DNA of 64,000 bases from Paenibacillus piri (lineage in GTDB: Bacteria; Bacillota; Bacilli; Paenibacillales; NBRC-103111), in assembly GCF_004354045.1 (NCBI RefSeq), contig NZ_SMRT01000001.1, positions 310,001 to 374,000 on the forward strand, given 5' to 3'. This document shows positions 9,480 to 17,554 of this stretch, piece by piece; the stretch's first letter is position 1; every line of letters begins with the position of its first letter. Under the pieces are notes generated by a model, which searched no databases, was not told where the DNA came from, and worked only from the letters and a program-made list of their open reading frames with translations. The position numbers and the translations under genes were made by a program.

Positions 9480-9589
9480 ACTCGTTCAGCTTTGCTGAAC
9501 ATCGGGGAATCAGATGGGGACTCTACCGCATCTGATTCAAGGCCCACCTTAGAGGTGGGGGTCTTAACCCGATAAAGTCGTAATCGGAT
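9475..9589 (+). repeat. Structured 115 bp repeat, copy 1
   Basis: Nearly identical to copies at 27067 and 63117. It contains hairpin 1 (GTTCAG-CTTTG-CTGAAC), hairpin 2 (GAATCAGATG paired with CATCTGATTC) and hairpin 3 (CCCACC-TTAGA-GGTGGG). The segments ATCGGG before hairpin 2 and CCCGAT after hairpin 3 can pair and enclose the last two hairpins. The first bases AGTGA hold the stop codon of the upstream glycosyltransferase. There is no T-run after hairpin 3, so it does not look like a simple terminator. Function is unknown. Confidence 0.9.
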
Positions 9590-9620
9590 CAAGCAGATGA
9601 AGATGAAAGGGTGCTGAAGG

Positions 9621-10712
9621 TTGAAGGATGTATTGGTCAGTGTGATTGTCCCTGTCTACAATCTGGAGCAATATGTGGGACGCGCCTTGGACAGTCTGCT
9701 TGAGCAAACGCTGCGTTCCATTGAAATTATCGTCGTCAACGACGGCTCGACCGACGGCAGCGGTACGGTTGCCGAAGCGTACGCGCGAAATGACGGCAGG
9801 ATTAAAGTCGTACACAAGACGAACGGAGGGGTCAGCTCGGCAAGAAACACGGGGCTTGAGCTGGCGCAGGGCGAATACGTGACATTCGTCGATCCGGACG
9901 ATTTTATCGACCGGCGGGCGTATGAGCATATGTACGATACCGCCAGTCAAACCGGCTGCGATATCGTCATCTGCGGGTTCTCCTATGTCAGCGAAGCCAA
10001 TCTTGCCGGCGAGTCCGCCCGGCTGCCTATTATCGCCAATGTCGTGCTTGGCAAACAAGAGATCCGCGAACAAATATGGTATAACCTGCTGTACAGCGAT
10101 ATGGATGCTGGCGTATGGAACAAGCTGTATCGCCGCGATTTGCTCGGCCGGCATCGAATCCGGTTTGACGAAACGGTTTTGTTTACCGAGGATCATCTGT
10201 TTAATCTGGTCGCCTTCACCTATGCCGGGCATGCGATCTACATTCCGGAGCCCTTTTACAGGTATGTCGTCAGCATTCCGAACAGCGCCTCGAAGAAATA
10301 CCGCTATAATTACTTCCAATTATACGAGCATGTTTACCTGTTCAAGCTGAAGCTGCTGTCGGTTTGGGGCTGGGAAGAGGATAGAAGCAGAAGGGCGGCT
10401 GCCAACTATTTCGTTTATCAGTCGATGAAGGCGATGATCAACGAATTTTCCAAAGCATCACCGAAAAGCTTTCTGCAAAGGGTACGGAGCGTGAAGGAAA
10501 TGGTGGATAGTCCCGTTCTTCGGCAGGGCGTTCATGTCGTCGAGGCTTCGCCGGATTACGTAAACAGCTTATATTCCCTCGGCGTGTTCAACTATATAAG
10601 GAAGCGCAATTGGTGGATGCTTTGCCTAGCCGGACTTTACTACAATTCCTTCATGGTACCGGTGATTCGAAAAATAAAAAGCTCAATTGCGAGACGGGAG
10701 GCCATACAATGA
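9621..10712 (+). CDS. Glycosyltransferase family 2
   Basis: A 363-residue GT-A enzyme beginning DVLVSVIVPVYNLEQYV, with VVNDGSTDGSG and the DXD-type D91-P-D-D94 (FVDPDDFID). The later segment LFTEDHLFNL fits the ED acceptor motif of family 2. The start is TTG 9621 with AAAGGGTG a few bases upstream; no ATG near the conserved N-terminus is available. It follows repeat copy 1 by about 30 bases and its stop overlaps the ATG of the next gene. The tail is basic with a short hydrophobic run. Confidence 0.86.
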   Translation: MKDVLVSVIVPVYNLEQYVGRALDSLLEQTLRSIEIIVVNDGSTDGSGTVAEAYARNDGRIKVVHKTNGGVSSARNTGLELAQGEYVTFVDPDDFIDRRAYEHMYDTASQTGCDIVICGFSYVSEANLAGESARLPIIANVVLGKQEIREQIWYNLLYSDMDAGVWNKLYRRDLLGRHRIRFDETVLFTEDHLFNLVAFTYAGHAIYIPEPFYRYVVSIPNSASKKYRYNYFQLYEHVYLFKLKLLSVWGWEEDRSRRAAANYFVYQSMKAMINEFSKASPKSFLQRVRSVKEMVDSPVLRQGVHVVEASPDYVNSLYSLGVFNYIRKRNWWMLCLAGLYYNSFMVPVIRKIKSSIARREAIQ

Positions 10713-11668
10713 CAAAAGTTTTAGTGACGGGCGCTGCGGGCTTTTTGGGTTCGCACGTAACGAAAGAGCTGTTGGAGAAAGGCTGCCACGTCATCGCCGT
10801 CGATAATTACTCCACCGGAAAAGAGCAAAACTTGAGCGGTCTGCATCGGCACGAACGGTTTACGCACCTCGTTTACGATGTTTCCGATCCGTCCGTTATC
10901 GGGCTGGAGGAGCTTCGCGGAGTCGAACAAATTTTTCATCTGGCTTCTCCGGCATCGCCGAAATTTTATCAGGCGGCGCCGATGGAGACGATCGCGGTGA
11001 ATACGATCGGCACCCGCCATATGCTTGAGGTCGCCAAACGGAATCAGGCCAAGCTGCTGTTCAGCAGCACCAGCGAAGCTTACGGCGATCCCGAGGTTCA
11101 CCCGCAAAGCGAGGCTTACCGCGGGAATGTCAATACTTGGGGGCCGAGAGCGTGCTACGATGAAGCGAAACGGCTGGGCGAAGTATTCTGCTATGAATAT
11201 CATCATCGGTTCCAGGTGGAGGCGAAGGTCGTGCGAATATTTAACACGTATTCGGCGGGACTTCGGAACGACGATGGCCGGGTCATATCGAATTTCGTCA
11301 CACAGGCAATTAACGGCGACGACATTACGGTTTACGGAGACGGCAGCCAGACCCGTTCGTTCTGCTATGTGGACGACAATGTCCGCGCGCTGCAGCTCGT
11401 GATGGAGAAGGATGAAGCGACCGGCGAGATCATTAATATCGGCAATCCGGCGGAATACGCCATTCTGGAAGTAGCGCAGATGGTAAAGCGGCTGGCGGAG
11501 TCCGACAGCGTCATCACCTATATGCCGCTTCCGCAGGACGATCCTAAAGTTCGGCGGCCGGTGATCGATAAGGCGAAGCGGCTGTTGGGCTGGGAACCGC
11601 ATATTGATCTGGAAGAAGGCTTGCGCCGGACGATTCAAAGCTACCGCAATCGTCTGGTGGCTAATTAA
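10709..11668 (+). CDS. UDP-glucuronate decarboxylase (UDP-xylose synthase), SDR family
   Basis: A 319-residue extended SDR. The NAD site is G8-A-A-G-F-L-G14. The catalytic Tyr-x3-Lys is Y150-D-E-A-K154. The segments LASPASPKFYQ, STSEAYGDPEVHPQ and RIFNTYSAG are characteristic of UDP-xylose synthases, which convert UDP-glucuronate to UDP-xylose and CO2. The next gene encodes the enzyme that makes UDP-glucuronate, so the two form a two-step path from UDP-glucose. The start ATG 10709 overlaps the previous stop; an upstream start at 10610 would overlap the glycosyltransferase by 100 bases. UXS is preferred over a plain epimerase because of these motifs. Confidence 0.85.
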   Translation: MTKVLVTGAAGFLGSHVTKELLEKGCHVIAVDNYSTGKEQNLSGLHRHERFTHLVYDVSDPSVIGLEELRGVEQIFHLASPASPKFYQAAPMETIAVNTIGTRHMLEVAKRNQAKLLFSSTSEAYGDPEVHPQSEAYRGNVNTWGPRACYDEAKRLGEVFCYEYHHRFQVEAKVVRIFNTYSAGLRNDDGRVISNFVTQAINGDDITVYGDGSQTRSFCYVDDNVRALQLVMEKDEATGEIINIGNPAEYAILEVAQMVKRLAESDSVITYMPLPQDDPKVRRPVIDKAKRLLGWEPHIDLEEGLRRTIQSYRNRLVAN

Positions 11669-11702
11669 AGGATAGGCATCATCCAATCGGAGGTCGTTGG
11701 GA

Positions 11703-13112
11703 ATGAATATTGTATGTATTGGCTCCGGCTATGTAGGCAGCGTTACGGGAACGGCCTTTGCCGTATTGGGACATCAAACTACCGTCATCGACATGGATCA
11801 GAAGAAGGTGGATCTGATCTGCTCCGGGAAAAGCCCTATTTATGAGCCCGGGCTGAATGAATTGATCGAAATGCATATCGGCAAAACGCTTCGGGCCACT
11901 ACCTCGTACGAAGTGGTCTACGATGCCGATGTCGTCTTTATCGGGGTGGGCACGCCATCGCGGGAAGACGGGACGGCGGATTTGAGCTTTATCCGGTCGG
12001 CGGCCAAAAGCATCGCGCAAAATTTGAACCCGCATAAATTTACGGTCATCATCGACAAATCGACGGTGCCGATCGGCACGGCCGATCTGGTGGCATCCAT
12101 CATTGATGACATGTCCGGCCTGAAGGCGGAGGAGCACTTCGCCGTAATCAGCAACCCGGAATTTCTCCGGGAAGGCTACGCGCTGGAAGACGTATTTTTC
12201 CCCGACCGGATTGTCATCGGCACTACGAACGAGAAAGCACGGGCCGTGCTCAGGGAGCTTTATCATAACCTGTTGAACCGGGTAGGCTACGACGAAGCGA
12301 CCCGTCATTTCAAATTCAGCTTCAATCCGCAAGCGCGGCCTGCGGTCTATTTCGAGACCGATCTGAAAAGCGCCGAAATGATTAAATACGCGTCGAACGC
12401 CTTCCTCGCCGTCAAGATCAGCTATATTAACGAGGTAGCCCGCCTGTGCGAAACGTTGGGCGCCAATGTGCTTGATGTATCGAAAGGCATGGGGCTCGAC
12501 TCCCGCATCGGCTCGAAGTTTCTGCAAGTATCCAGCGGTTGGAGCGGCAGCTGTTTCCCGAAGGATACGGCCGAGTTTTTGGCAACCAGCCAAAAATACG
12601 GCAGGGAGCTGTCGATTGTAAAGGCGGCGATCGAATCCAACGAGCTTATGCACGACTTTTGCGTGGAAAAGGTACAAATGCGCCTGAAGACGTTAATCGG
12701 CAAAAATATCGGCGTCCTGGGGCTGACCTTTAAGCCAAATACCGACGACGCGCGTCAAACGCAAGCTTCCGCCATCATCCGCAAGCTGCTCGACATGGGA
12801 GCCAACGTCAAGGTGCATGACCCGAAAGGGATGGATGTGTTCCAATCGTTAAACGGCGGACTGGCCGTCAGCTATTGCGAGCATGCGGATGAGGTGGCGT
12901 TCAATTCGGATGCGGTCATTTTGCTGACGCATTGGGACGATTATTTGCACATCAACTGGTCGCTGATGGCGACGATGATGCGATCCCCGTACATATTGGA
13001 TACGAGAAACTTTTTACCCAGGACTTCGCTTGAGGAGCTCGGTTTCACATACGAAGGGTTGGGGATCGGCAATCAGTTTGTGAATAACAGGCCGGTGCCG
13101 GTCTATATGTAG
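11703..13112 (+). CDS. ugd: UDP-glucose 6-dehydrogenase
   Basis: A 469-residue enzyme that oxidises UDP-glucose to UDP-glucuronate with two NAD+. The N-terminal Rossmann motif is GSGYVGSVTG. The catalytic cysteine is C284 in SGSCFPKDTAEF. The C-terminal UDP-binding domain has GLTFKPNTDDAR and VHDPKG. The ATG 11703 start is taken because CGGAGGT is eight bases upstream; TTG 11697 would be too close. It supplies the substrate for the UDP-xylose synthase just upstream and possibly glucuronate for the polymer. A hairpin and a terminator-like palindrome follow. Confidence 0.93.
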   Translation: MNIVCIGSGYVGSVTGTAFAVLGHQTTVIDMDQKKVDLICSGKSPIYEPGLNELIEMHIGKTLRATTSYEVVYDADVVFIGVGTPSREDGTADLSFIRSAAKSIAQNLNPHKFTVIIDKSTVPIGTADLVASIIDDMSGLKAEEHFAVISNPEFLREGYALEDVFFPDRIVIGTTNEKARAVLRELYHNLLNRVGYDEATRHFKFSFNPQARPAVYFETDLKSAEMIKYASNAFLAVKISYINEVARLCETLGANVLDVSKGMGLDSRIGSKFLQVSSGWSGSCFPKDTAEFLATSQKYGRELSIVKAAIESNELMHDFCVEKVQMRLKTLIGKNIGVLGLTFKPNTDDARQTQASAIIRKLLDMGANVKVHDPKGMDVFQSLNGGLAVSYCEHADEVAFNSDAVILLTHWDDYLHINWSLMATMMRSPYILDTRNFLPRTSLEELGFTYEGLGIGNQFVNNRPVPVYM

Positions 13113-13132
13113 CGCCGGCAAGCCGCCGGCGC
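13112..13132 (+). other. GC-rich hairpin after ugd
   Basis: A perfect 8-bp inverted repeat (GCGCCGGC, loop AAGCC, GCCGGCGC) starts at the last base of the ugd stop. There is no T-run. It could stabilise the 3' end of the message. Confidence 0.5.
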
Positions 13133-13186
13133 CATGTCCGTCCGACAGCGGGCGGATGACCAGGAGTCGGTCCCATGGATCGGCTT

Positions 13187-13221
13187 GGTGAATCATGATT
13201 CATCATGATTCACCGTTTTTT
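13187..13221 (+). terminator. Candidate intrinsic terminator between ugd and next glycosyltransferase
   Basis: A perfect 12-bp stem (GGTGAATCATGA, loop TTCA, TCATGATTCACC) followed by GTTTTTT. It would end or attenuate transcription in the middle of the exopolysaccharide locus, suggesting two transcription units or partial read-through. Confidence 0.75.
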
Positions 13222-13267
13222 ACTTTCGTGGGGCAGACTTCGGGGTGCGATGAGAGGAGGTGAAAGC

Positions 13268-14380
13268 ATGCGAATCGCTTTGGTCATTCGGGCGACATCG
13301 GGCAGAGGCGGTATGGAGACGGTCTATAAAACAGTGATCCGGGAATTGATCGCGCAGGGCGAGACGGTGAAAATGTTCATTTTGCAGGGTACGGCCGACC
13401 CGCATTGGCTGGAAGGGCTGCCGTATGAAATTATCGGCGTCCCGGGGGCAGGCCGGTTGAGACGGTACTACGATTTTACCGTCTCGTACGTACGCGCTTT
13501 AAAAGCTTTCAATCCCGATACGGTCATTGTTTCGGACCCGAATATCATTATGTTTACGAAAATCGCCGCCATGTTCCTGAAGCCGCGGCTGCCGGTCGGG
13601 ACGTGGGTTCATTTTCCGGTATCGACTTTGAAAAAGACGGCTTTGCTGAAATATGCCGACTATCATTTCGCCGTCAGCCAAGGGATAGCGCGCGAGCTGG
13701 AGCAAGCCGCGGGGAAGGACGGAGGTAGCGTCCATGTGCTGTACAATTCGATCTTAACCCGGGAGCCCTTCATCCCGAGATCCGCCGCGGCGACTTTTTT
13801 ATTCATCGGCAGGCTGGACGAAAATTCCAAACGGGTCAGCGATTTTATAACCGCCCTGTCGAGGGTTAGAGGAGAGTTCAAAGCGATTGTGATCGGCGAC
13901 GGCGACGATTATCCGAAATTGATTGCGCTGTCAAATCAGCTTCAGCTTCAGGACCGCATCGAGTGGAGGGGCTGGGTCTACAAGCCGTGGGAGCATGTGC
14001 CGCCCGTTTCCGCGCTGGTGCTGACCTCGGCATTCGAGGCTTTCGGGATGGTGCTCGTCGAGGCGATGTCACGCGGTATCCCGTGTCTGAGCACCGATTG
14101 CGATTATGGCCCGGCCGAAATCATTCAACCGGATGCAAACGGCTGGCTCGTGCCGGTAGGGGACATCAATGCCATCGCCGGCAGGCTGCAGCAGATCGTG
14201 GAAAATCCGGAGCGGCTGCCCGATTCGCATGCGGTTCAAAGCTCCGTAGCGCGCTTCGATACGACGGGCATCATCGCAACGATGCGCGGCATCCTGCGGT
14301 CGGAAGTCGAGAAGAAACGAAGAAAAAACTTAATCAGCCTGTGGAAAGTAGTGATTTTTGATGGCGAAAAAAATGAATAG
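13268..14380 (+). CDS. Glycosyltransferase family 4
   Basis: A 370-residue GT-B enzyme with the WaaG/RfaB-like N-terminus RIALVIRATSGRGGMETVY. The donor domain has E-x7-E at E257 and E265 (EAFGMVLVE), then SRGIPCLSTDCDYGPAEII, as in galactosyl- or glucosyltransferases of the LPS type. ATG 13268 has AGGAGGTGAAAGC directly upstream; the longer frame from 13205 starts inside the terminator palindrome. The gene overlaps the acyltransferase downstream by 20 bases. The sugar is not determined. Confidence 0.87.
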   Translation: MRIALVIRATSGRGGMETVYKTVIRELIAQGETVKMFILQGTADPHWLEGLPYEIIGVPGAGRLRRYYDFTVSYVRALKAFNPDTVIVSDPNIIMFTKIAAMFLKPRLPVGTWVHFPVSTLKKTALLKYADYHFAVSQGIARELEQAAGKDGGSVHVLYNSILTREPFIPRSAAATFLFIGRLDENSKRVSDFITALSRVRGEFKAIVIGDGDDYPKLIALSNQLQLQDRIEWRGWVYKPWEHVPPVSALVLTSAFEAFGMVLVEAMSRGIPCLSTDCDYGPAEIIQPDANGWLVPVGDINAIAGRLQQIVENPERLPDSHAVQSSVARFDTTGIIATMRGILRSEVEKKRRKNLISLWKVVIFDGEKNE

Positions 14381-15455
14381 TTCTACACTCGACGCCGCCG
14401 GCAATGGAAGGATCGATTGGATTGACATTGCGAAAGGGATTGGCATTGTATTGGTGGTCGTCGGACATACCGCGCTGGAGGACAGCGGATTAGGAAGGTT
14501 CATTTACTCGTTTCACATGCCCCTGTTCTTCTTTTTGTCGGGGTATCTTTTTTCCGTTCATAAATATACCGGCTTTGCCGCATTTATAAAAAAGAAAGCA
14601 ACGACATTGCTGATACCTTACTTTTTATTCGCTTCCGTCTCCTACATATATTTTTTGCTCCGGTATCATTTCGGCGATGCCAACTATTATAAGGATCTGG
14701 ATCTGCTGCAGGTATTTACCGGTATTTTTTATTCGGCGGGCACAAGGGAATGGATGGACTTCAATCTGCCCTTATGGTTTTTGACCTGCCTGTTTGTCGT
14801 AGAGTGCATGTACTATATGTTCAGCCGGATGGTCCAAACCAACAGCGGCATGATGCTGATCCTGGTCATTTGCTCCGCGGTCGGTTATCTGGATAGCCTG
14901 CTGAACAGCCTCAAGCTGCCCTGGGGAATCGATGTTGCCTTCACTGCTGTCGTGTTCTACGGCATGGGCAATTTGCTGAAGCCGGCGTACCGGAGCCTGC
15001 TGTCCCGACCGGCGGTGCAGCAAGCGGCTGCGGCTTGCATCTGCTTATGCGTCAACCTGTTTCTGCTCCGCCACCAGGTCAACCTGAACATGAAACGGTA
15101 TGGCGATTATTTTGACTTTTATTTGGCCGCTGCGGCCGGCATCACGTTCTGCCTGCTGATCGCAAGCCTCATTCGTACGCTGCCGCCGCTTGCATATTTG
15201 GGTCGTCAATCCTTGATTATCATGTCGTTTCATATGCCGCTGCTCAACATATCGACCAAGGTGCTCAACCATGTCGGCGTCATCCCGAACCCGTATGCCT
15301 TCGAAGGGATGAGAGCTGTCATCACCCTGCTTCTGCTAGTTCCGGTCATATACGGCCTCAACAAGTTCGCTCCCTTTGCGTTGGGCAAAAGGAAAAAGAC
15401 CGTGCAGGCCGATCGTTCGCAATGGATGGACCGGACGAACCGGCATCCGGTTTGA
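14361..15455 (+). CDS. Acyltransferase family 3 membrane protein (probable O-acetyltransferase)
   Basis: A 364-residue integral membrane acyltransferase with about ten hydrophobic helices. The N-terminal motif DIAKGIGIVLVVVGHT carries the conserved His, and FIYSFHMPLFFFLSGYLFS follows, as in the OafA/WecH-type family. These enzymes usually move acetyl (or succinyl) groups onto extracytoplasmic sugars. In this locus it probably decorates the exopolysaccharide. The ATG at 14361 is preceded by GGAAAG; a TTG three bases earlier is possible. It overlaps the preceding gene, suggesting coupling. Confidence 0.85.
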   Translation: MAKKMNSSTLDAAGNGRIDWIDIAKGIGIVLVVVGHTALEDSGLGRFIYSFHMPLFFFLSGYLFSVHKYTGFAAFIKKKATTLLIPYFLFASVSYIYFLLRYHFGDANYYKDLDLLQVFTGIFYSAGTREWMDFNLPLWFLTCLFVVECMYYMFSRMVQTNSGMMLILVICSAVGYLDSLLNSLKLPWGIDVAFTAVVFYGMGNLLKPAYRSLLSRPAVQQAAAACICLCVNLFLLRHQVNLNMKRYGDYFDFYLAAAAGITFCLLIASLIRTLPPLAYLGRQSLIIMSFHMPLLNISTKVLNHVGVIPNPYAFEGMRAVITLLLLVPVIYGLNKFAPFALGKRKKTVQADRSQWMDRTNRHPV

Positions 15456-15487
15456 GCGAACCGAACATTCCTTAGGAGGCGCTTTCG

Positions 15488-16237
15488 ATGAAAGGAATTA
15501 TTCTTGCGGGCGGAACCGGGTCGCGGCTCTATCCGTTAACCCAGATGACCAACAAGCACCTGCTGCCGGTCGGCAAATATCCGATGATTTACCATGCCGT
15601 GTATAAGCTGCTTGGTGCCGGCATTCAAGAAATTCTTATCGTATCGGGCAGGCATCATATGGGAAGCATCGTCCATTTGCTGGGCAGCGGACACGAGATC
15701 GGCGCAAGCTTCACCTACAAGGCTCAGGATAAGGCCGGGGGGGTTGCGCAGGCGCTCGGTTTGGCGCGGACGTTTGCGGGAGGCGATTTGGTGACGGTTA
15801 TTTTGGGCGACAACATTTTCTCCGACGAGCTGCTCCCGCATGTGAATGCTTTTAAGCAAAGGGGCGGCGGTGCACATGTTCTGGTCAAGGAGGTCGAACA
15901 CCCGGAGGCTTTCGGCGTTGCGGAAATCGTCGGGGGACGAATCGCGGCAATCGAGGAGAAGCCCAGGCATCCGAAAAGCGCTTTGGCCGTAACCGGCATC
16001 TACATGTATGACTCACGAGTTTTCGACATCGTTAAATGTCTCAAGCCGTCCGCCCGCGGGGAGCTGGAAATAACGGACGTCAACAATAAATACATCGCTT
16101 GGGGCGAGCTGACGCATGAAGTTTTGCAGGGCTGGTGGACGGATGCCGGAACCCATGAAACGCTCGCCTTGGCGAATGAACTGTCGATGAATGTAAGCTA
16201 CGAACCTAAATCCGGCATAAAGGAAGTCGTTTTTTAA
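15488..16237 (+). CDS. Glucose-1-phosphate thymidylyltransferase-like nucleotidyltransferase (short form)
   Basis: A 249-residue sugar-1-phosphate nucleotidyltransferase. It has the signature LAGGTGSRLYPLT, the substrate loop VILGDNIFSDELL and the EEKPRHPKS segment; the end is GWWTDAGTHETL. This matches the short RmlA/SpsI-type enzymes of about 245 residues that lack the longer C-terminal allosteric region. It likely makes dTDP-glucose (or a related dTDP-sugar), although rmlB, rmlC and rmlD are not in the window. RBS AGGAGG lies about nine bases before the ATG. The next gene is an SDR that might act on the product or a derivative. Confidence 0.85.
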   Translation: MKGIILAGGTGSRLYPLTQMTNKHLLPVGKYPMIYHAVYKLLGAGIQEILIVSGRHHMGSIVHLLGSGHEIGASFTYKAQDKAGGVAQALGLARTFAGGDLVTVILGDNIFSDELLPHVNAFKQRGGGAHVLVKEVEHPEAFGVAEIVGGRIAAIEEKPRHPKSALAVTGIYMYDSRVFDIVKCLKPSARGELEITDVNNKYIAWGELTHEVLQGWWTDAGTHETLALANELSMNVSYEPKSGIKEVVF

Positions 16238-16383
16238 CGACCGGCATTTACCTGCTCCTTCCGTTCGCGAAGCGTATCATCGATACGATCGGCACCAAAC
16301 GCGGGGAGCTGCAAACGGAAGCCGGTCAATGCCGGAGCATCGTATACATGGTTTGTCCAATTGATAAACGGAGGTTGGGACGC

Positions 16384-17415
16384 ATGATAAAAACGGTAAT
16401 GGTGACGGGCGCTGGCGGTTACATCGGTTCGGTATTGGTGCCGAAGCTGATTCGTAAAGGCTATCGGGTAGTCGCAATCGACCGGTATTTCTTCGGGATG
16501 GATAAGCTGGAATCGCATGAGCAGCTGACCATTATTAAGGAAGATACACGAAGGCTGAAGGAGCAGTACTTCGAAGGCGTCGATGCGGTCATCGATTTGG
16601 TGGGCATCTCCAACGACCCCACCGGCGAGCTGTTCCAGGAAGCCACGTATCAAATTAATCACCAATCGCGGTTCAATACGGCCAGCATGGCTAAACGTCT
16701 CGGTATAAGCCGCTATATTTTGCCGTCGTCCTGCAGCATTTACGGCTTTCTGGAACCGGGCGTCATCGTGGATGAACAGTCCGCCACCAACCCGCTTACG
16801 ACTTATGCGAAAGCCAATGAAAAAGCCGAGCAGGACATTTTGCCGTTAGCCGACGACCGGTTTACCGCCGTGGCGATAAGGCAGGCTACCGTATACGGAT
16901 ATTCGCCGCGGATGCGCTTCGATCTCGCCATTAACGGAATGACCTACGGCGCATGGGAGAAAGGCGTCATCCCGCTAATGCGGGACGGCTCGCAATGGCG
17001 GCCGATGGTTCATATCCAGGACACGACGGACGTCATGTGTCTGCTGCTGGAGGCGGATCCGGCGAAAATCAACGGGCATATTTTCAATGTCGGCTCCAAC
17101 CGGAATAATTATCAGCTGGGACAGCTTGCGGATGAGATCGCTTCGTCCATGCCGATCGATATCCGGATCGAATGGTACGGCGACGCCGATCACCGCTCGT
17201 ACCGGGTTAATTTCGAGAAGATTGAGACGACGCTCAATTGGGAAGCCAGATGGACGGCTGCCGACGGAGTCAGAGAAATATACGATGCGCTCGCTTCCGG
17301 CCGATTAACGAAGACGGAGCAGACGATTACGCTGAATTGGTACCAGGATCTGGCCAAATGGCACAAAATTATTAAGGAATGTGAAATGTACGGCGGAATG
17401 ATCGCCGGTATTTAA
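16384..17415 (+). CDS. NAD-dependent epimerase/dehydratase (extended SDR)
   Basis: A 343-residue SDR with the NAD site TGAGGYIGSVL. The Ser of the triad is in LPSSCSIYGF. The tyrosine is Y141 in T-T-Y-A-K-A-N, so the position four residues after Tyr is Asn145 rather than the expected Lys. It probably modifies a nucleotide sugar for the polymer. ATG 16384 is chosen because of GGAGG about 11 bases upstream; the frame is open further up to 16348 but that part lacks a ribosome site. The spacing to the nucleotidyltransferase is 146 bases. Exact reaction unknown. Confidence 0.8.
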   Translation: MIKTVMVTGAGGYIGSVLVPKLIRKGYRVVAIDRYFFGMDKLESHEQLTIIKEDTRRLKEQYFEGVDAVIDLVGISNDPTGELFQEATYQINHQSRFNTASMAKRLGISRYILPSSCSIYGFLEPGVIVDEQSATNPLTTYAKANEKAEQDILPLADDRFTAVAIRQATVYGYSPRMRFDLAINGMTYGAWEKGVIPLMRDGSQWRPMVHIQDTTDVMCLLLEADPAKINGHIFNVGSNRNNYQLGQLADEIASSMPIDIRIEWYGDADHRSYRVNFEKIETTLNWEARWTAADGVREIYDALASGRLTKTEQTITLNWYQDLAKWHKIIKECEMYGGMIAGI

Positions 17416-17554
17416 AAGTCCGAAGTCCGTTGAATAAGCGGCGGAGCGCGGAGCGGACGGAATTGCTCTAATGCGGCAGCGTCAATATCGGCACCATGAC
17501 CGACCGCGCTGCAGCCATGTATTCACCGTACATCAGTAAAGGAGTCCGGTAACG

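Noticed and set aside
9475..9589. Repeat copies as ordinary intrinsic terminators
   Set aside because: None of the three copies has a T-run after its hairpins, and copy 2 lies between co-directed operon genes.
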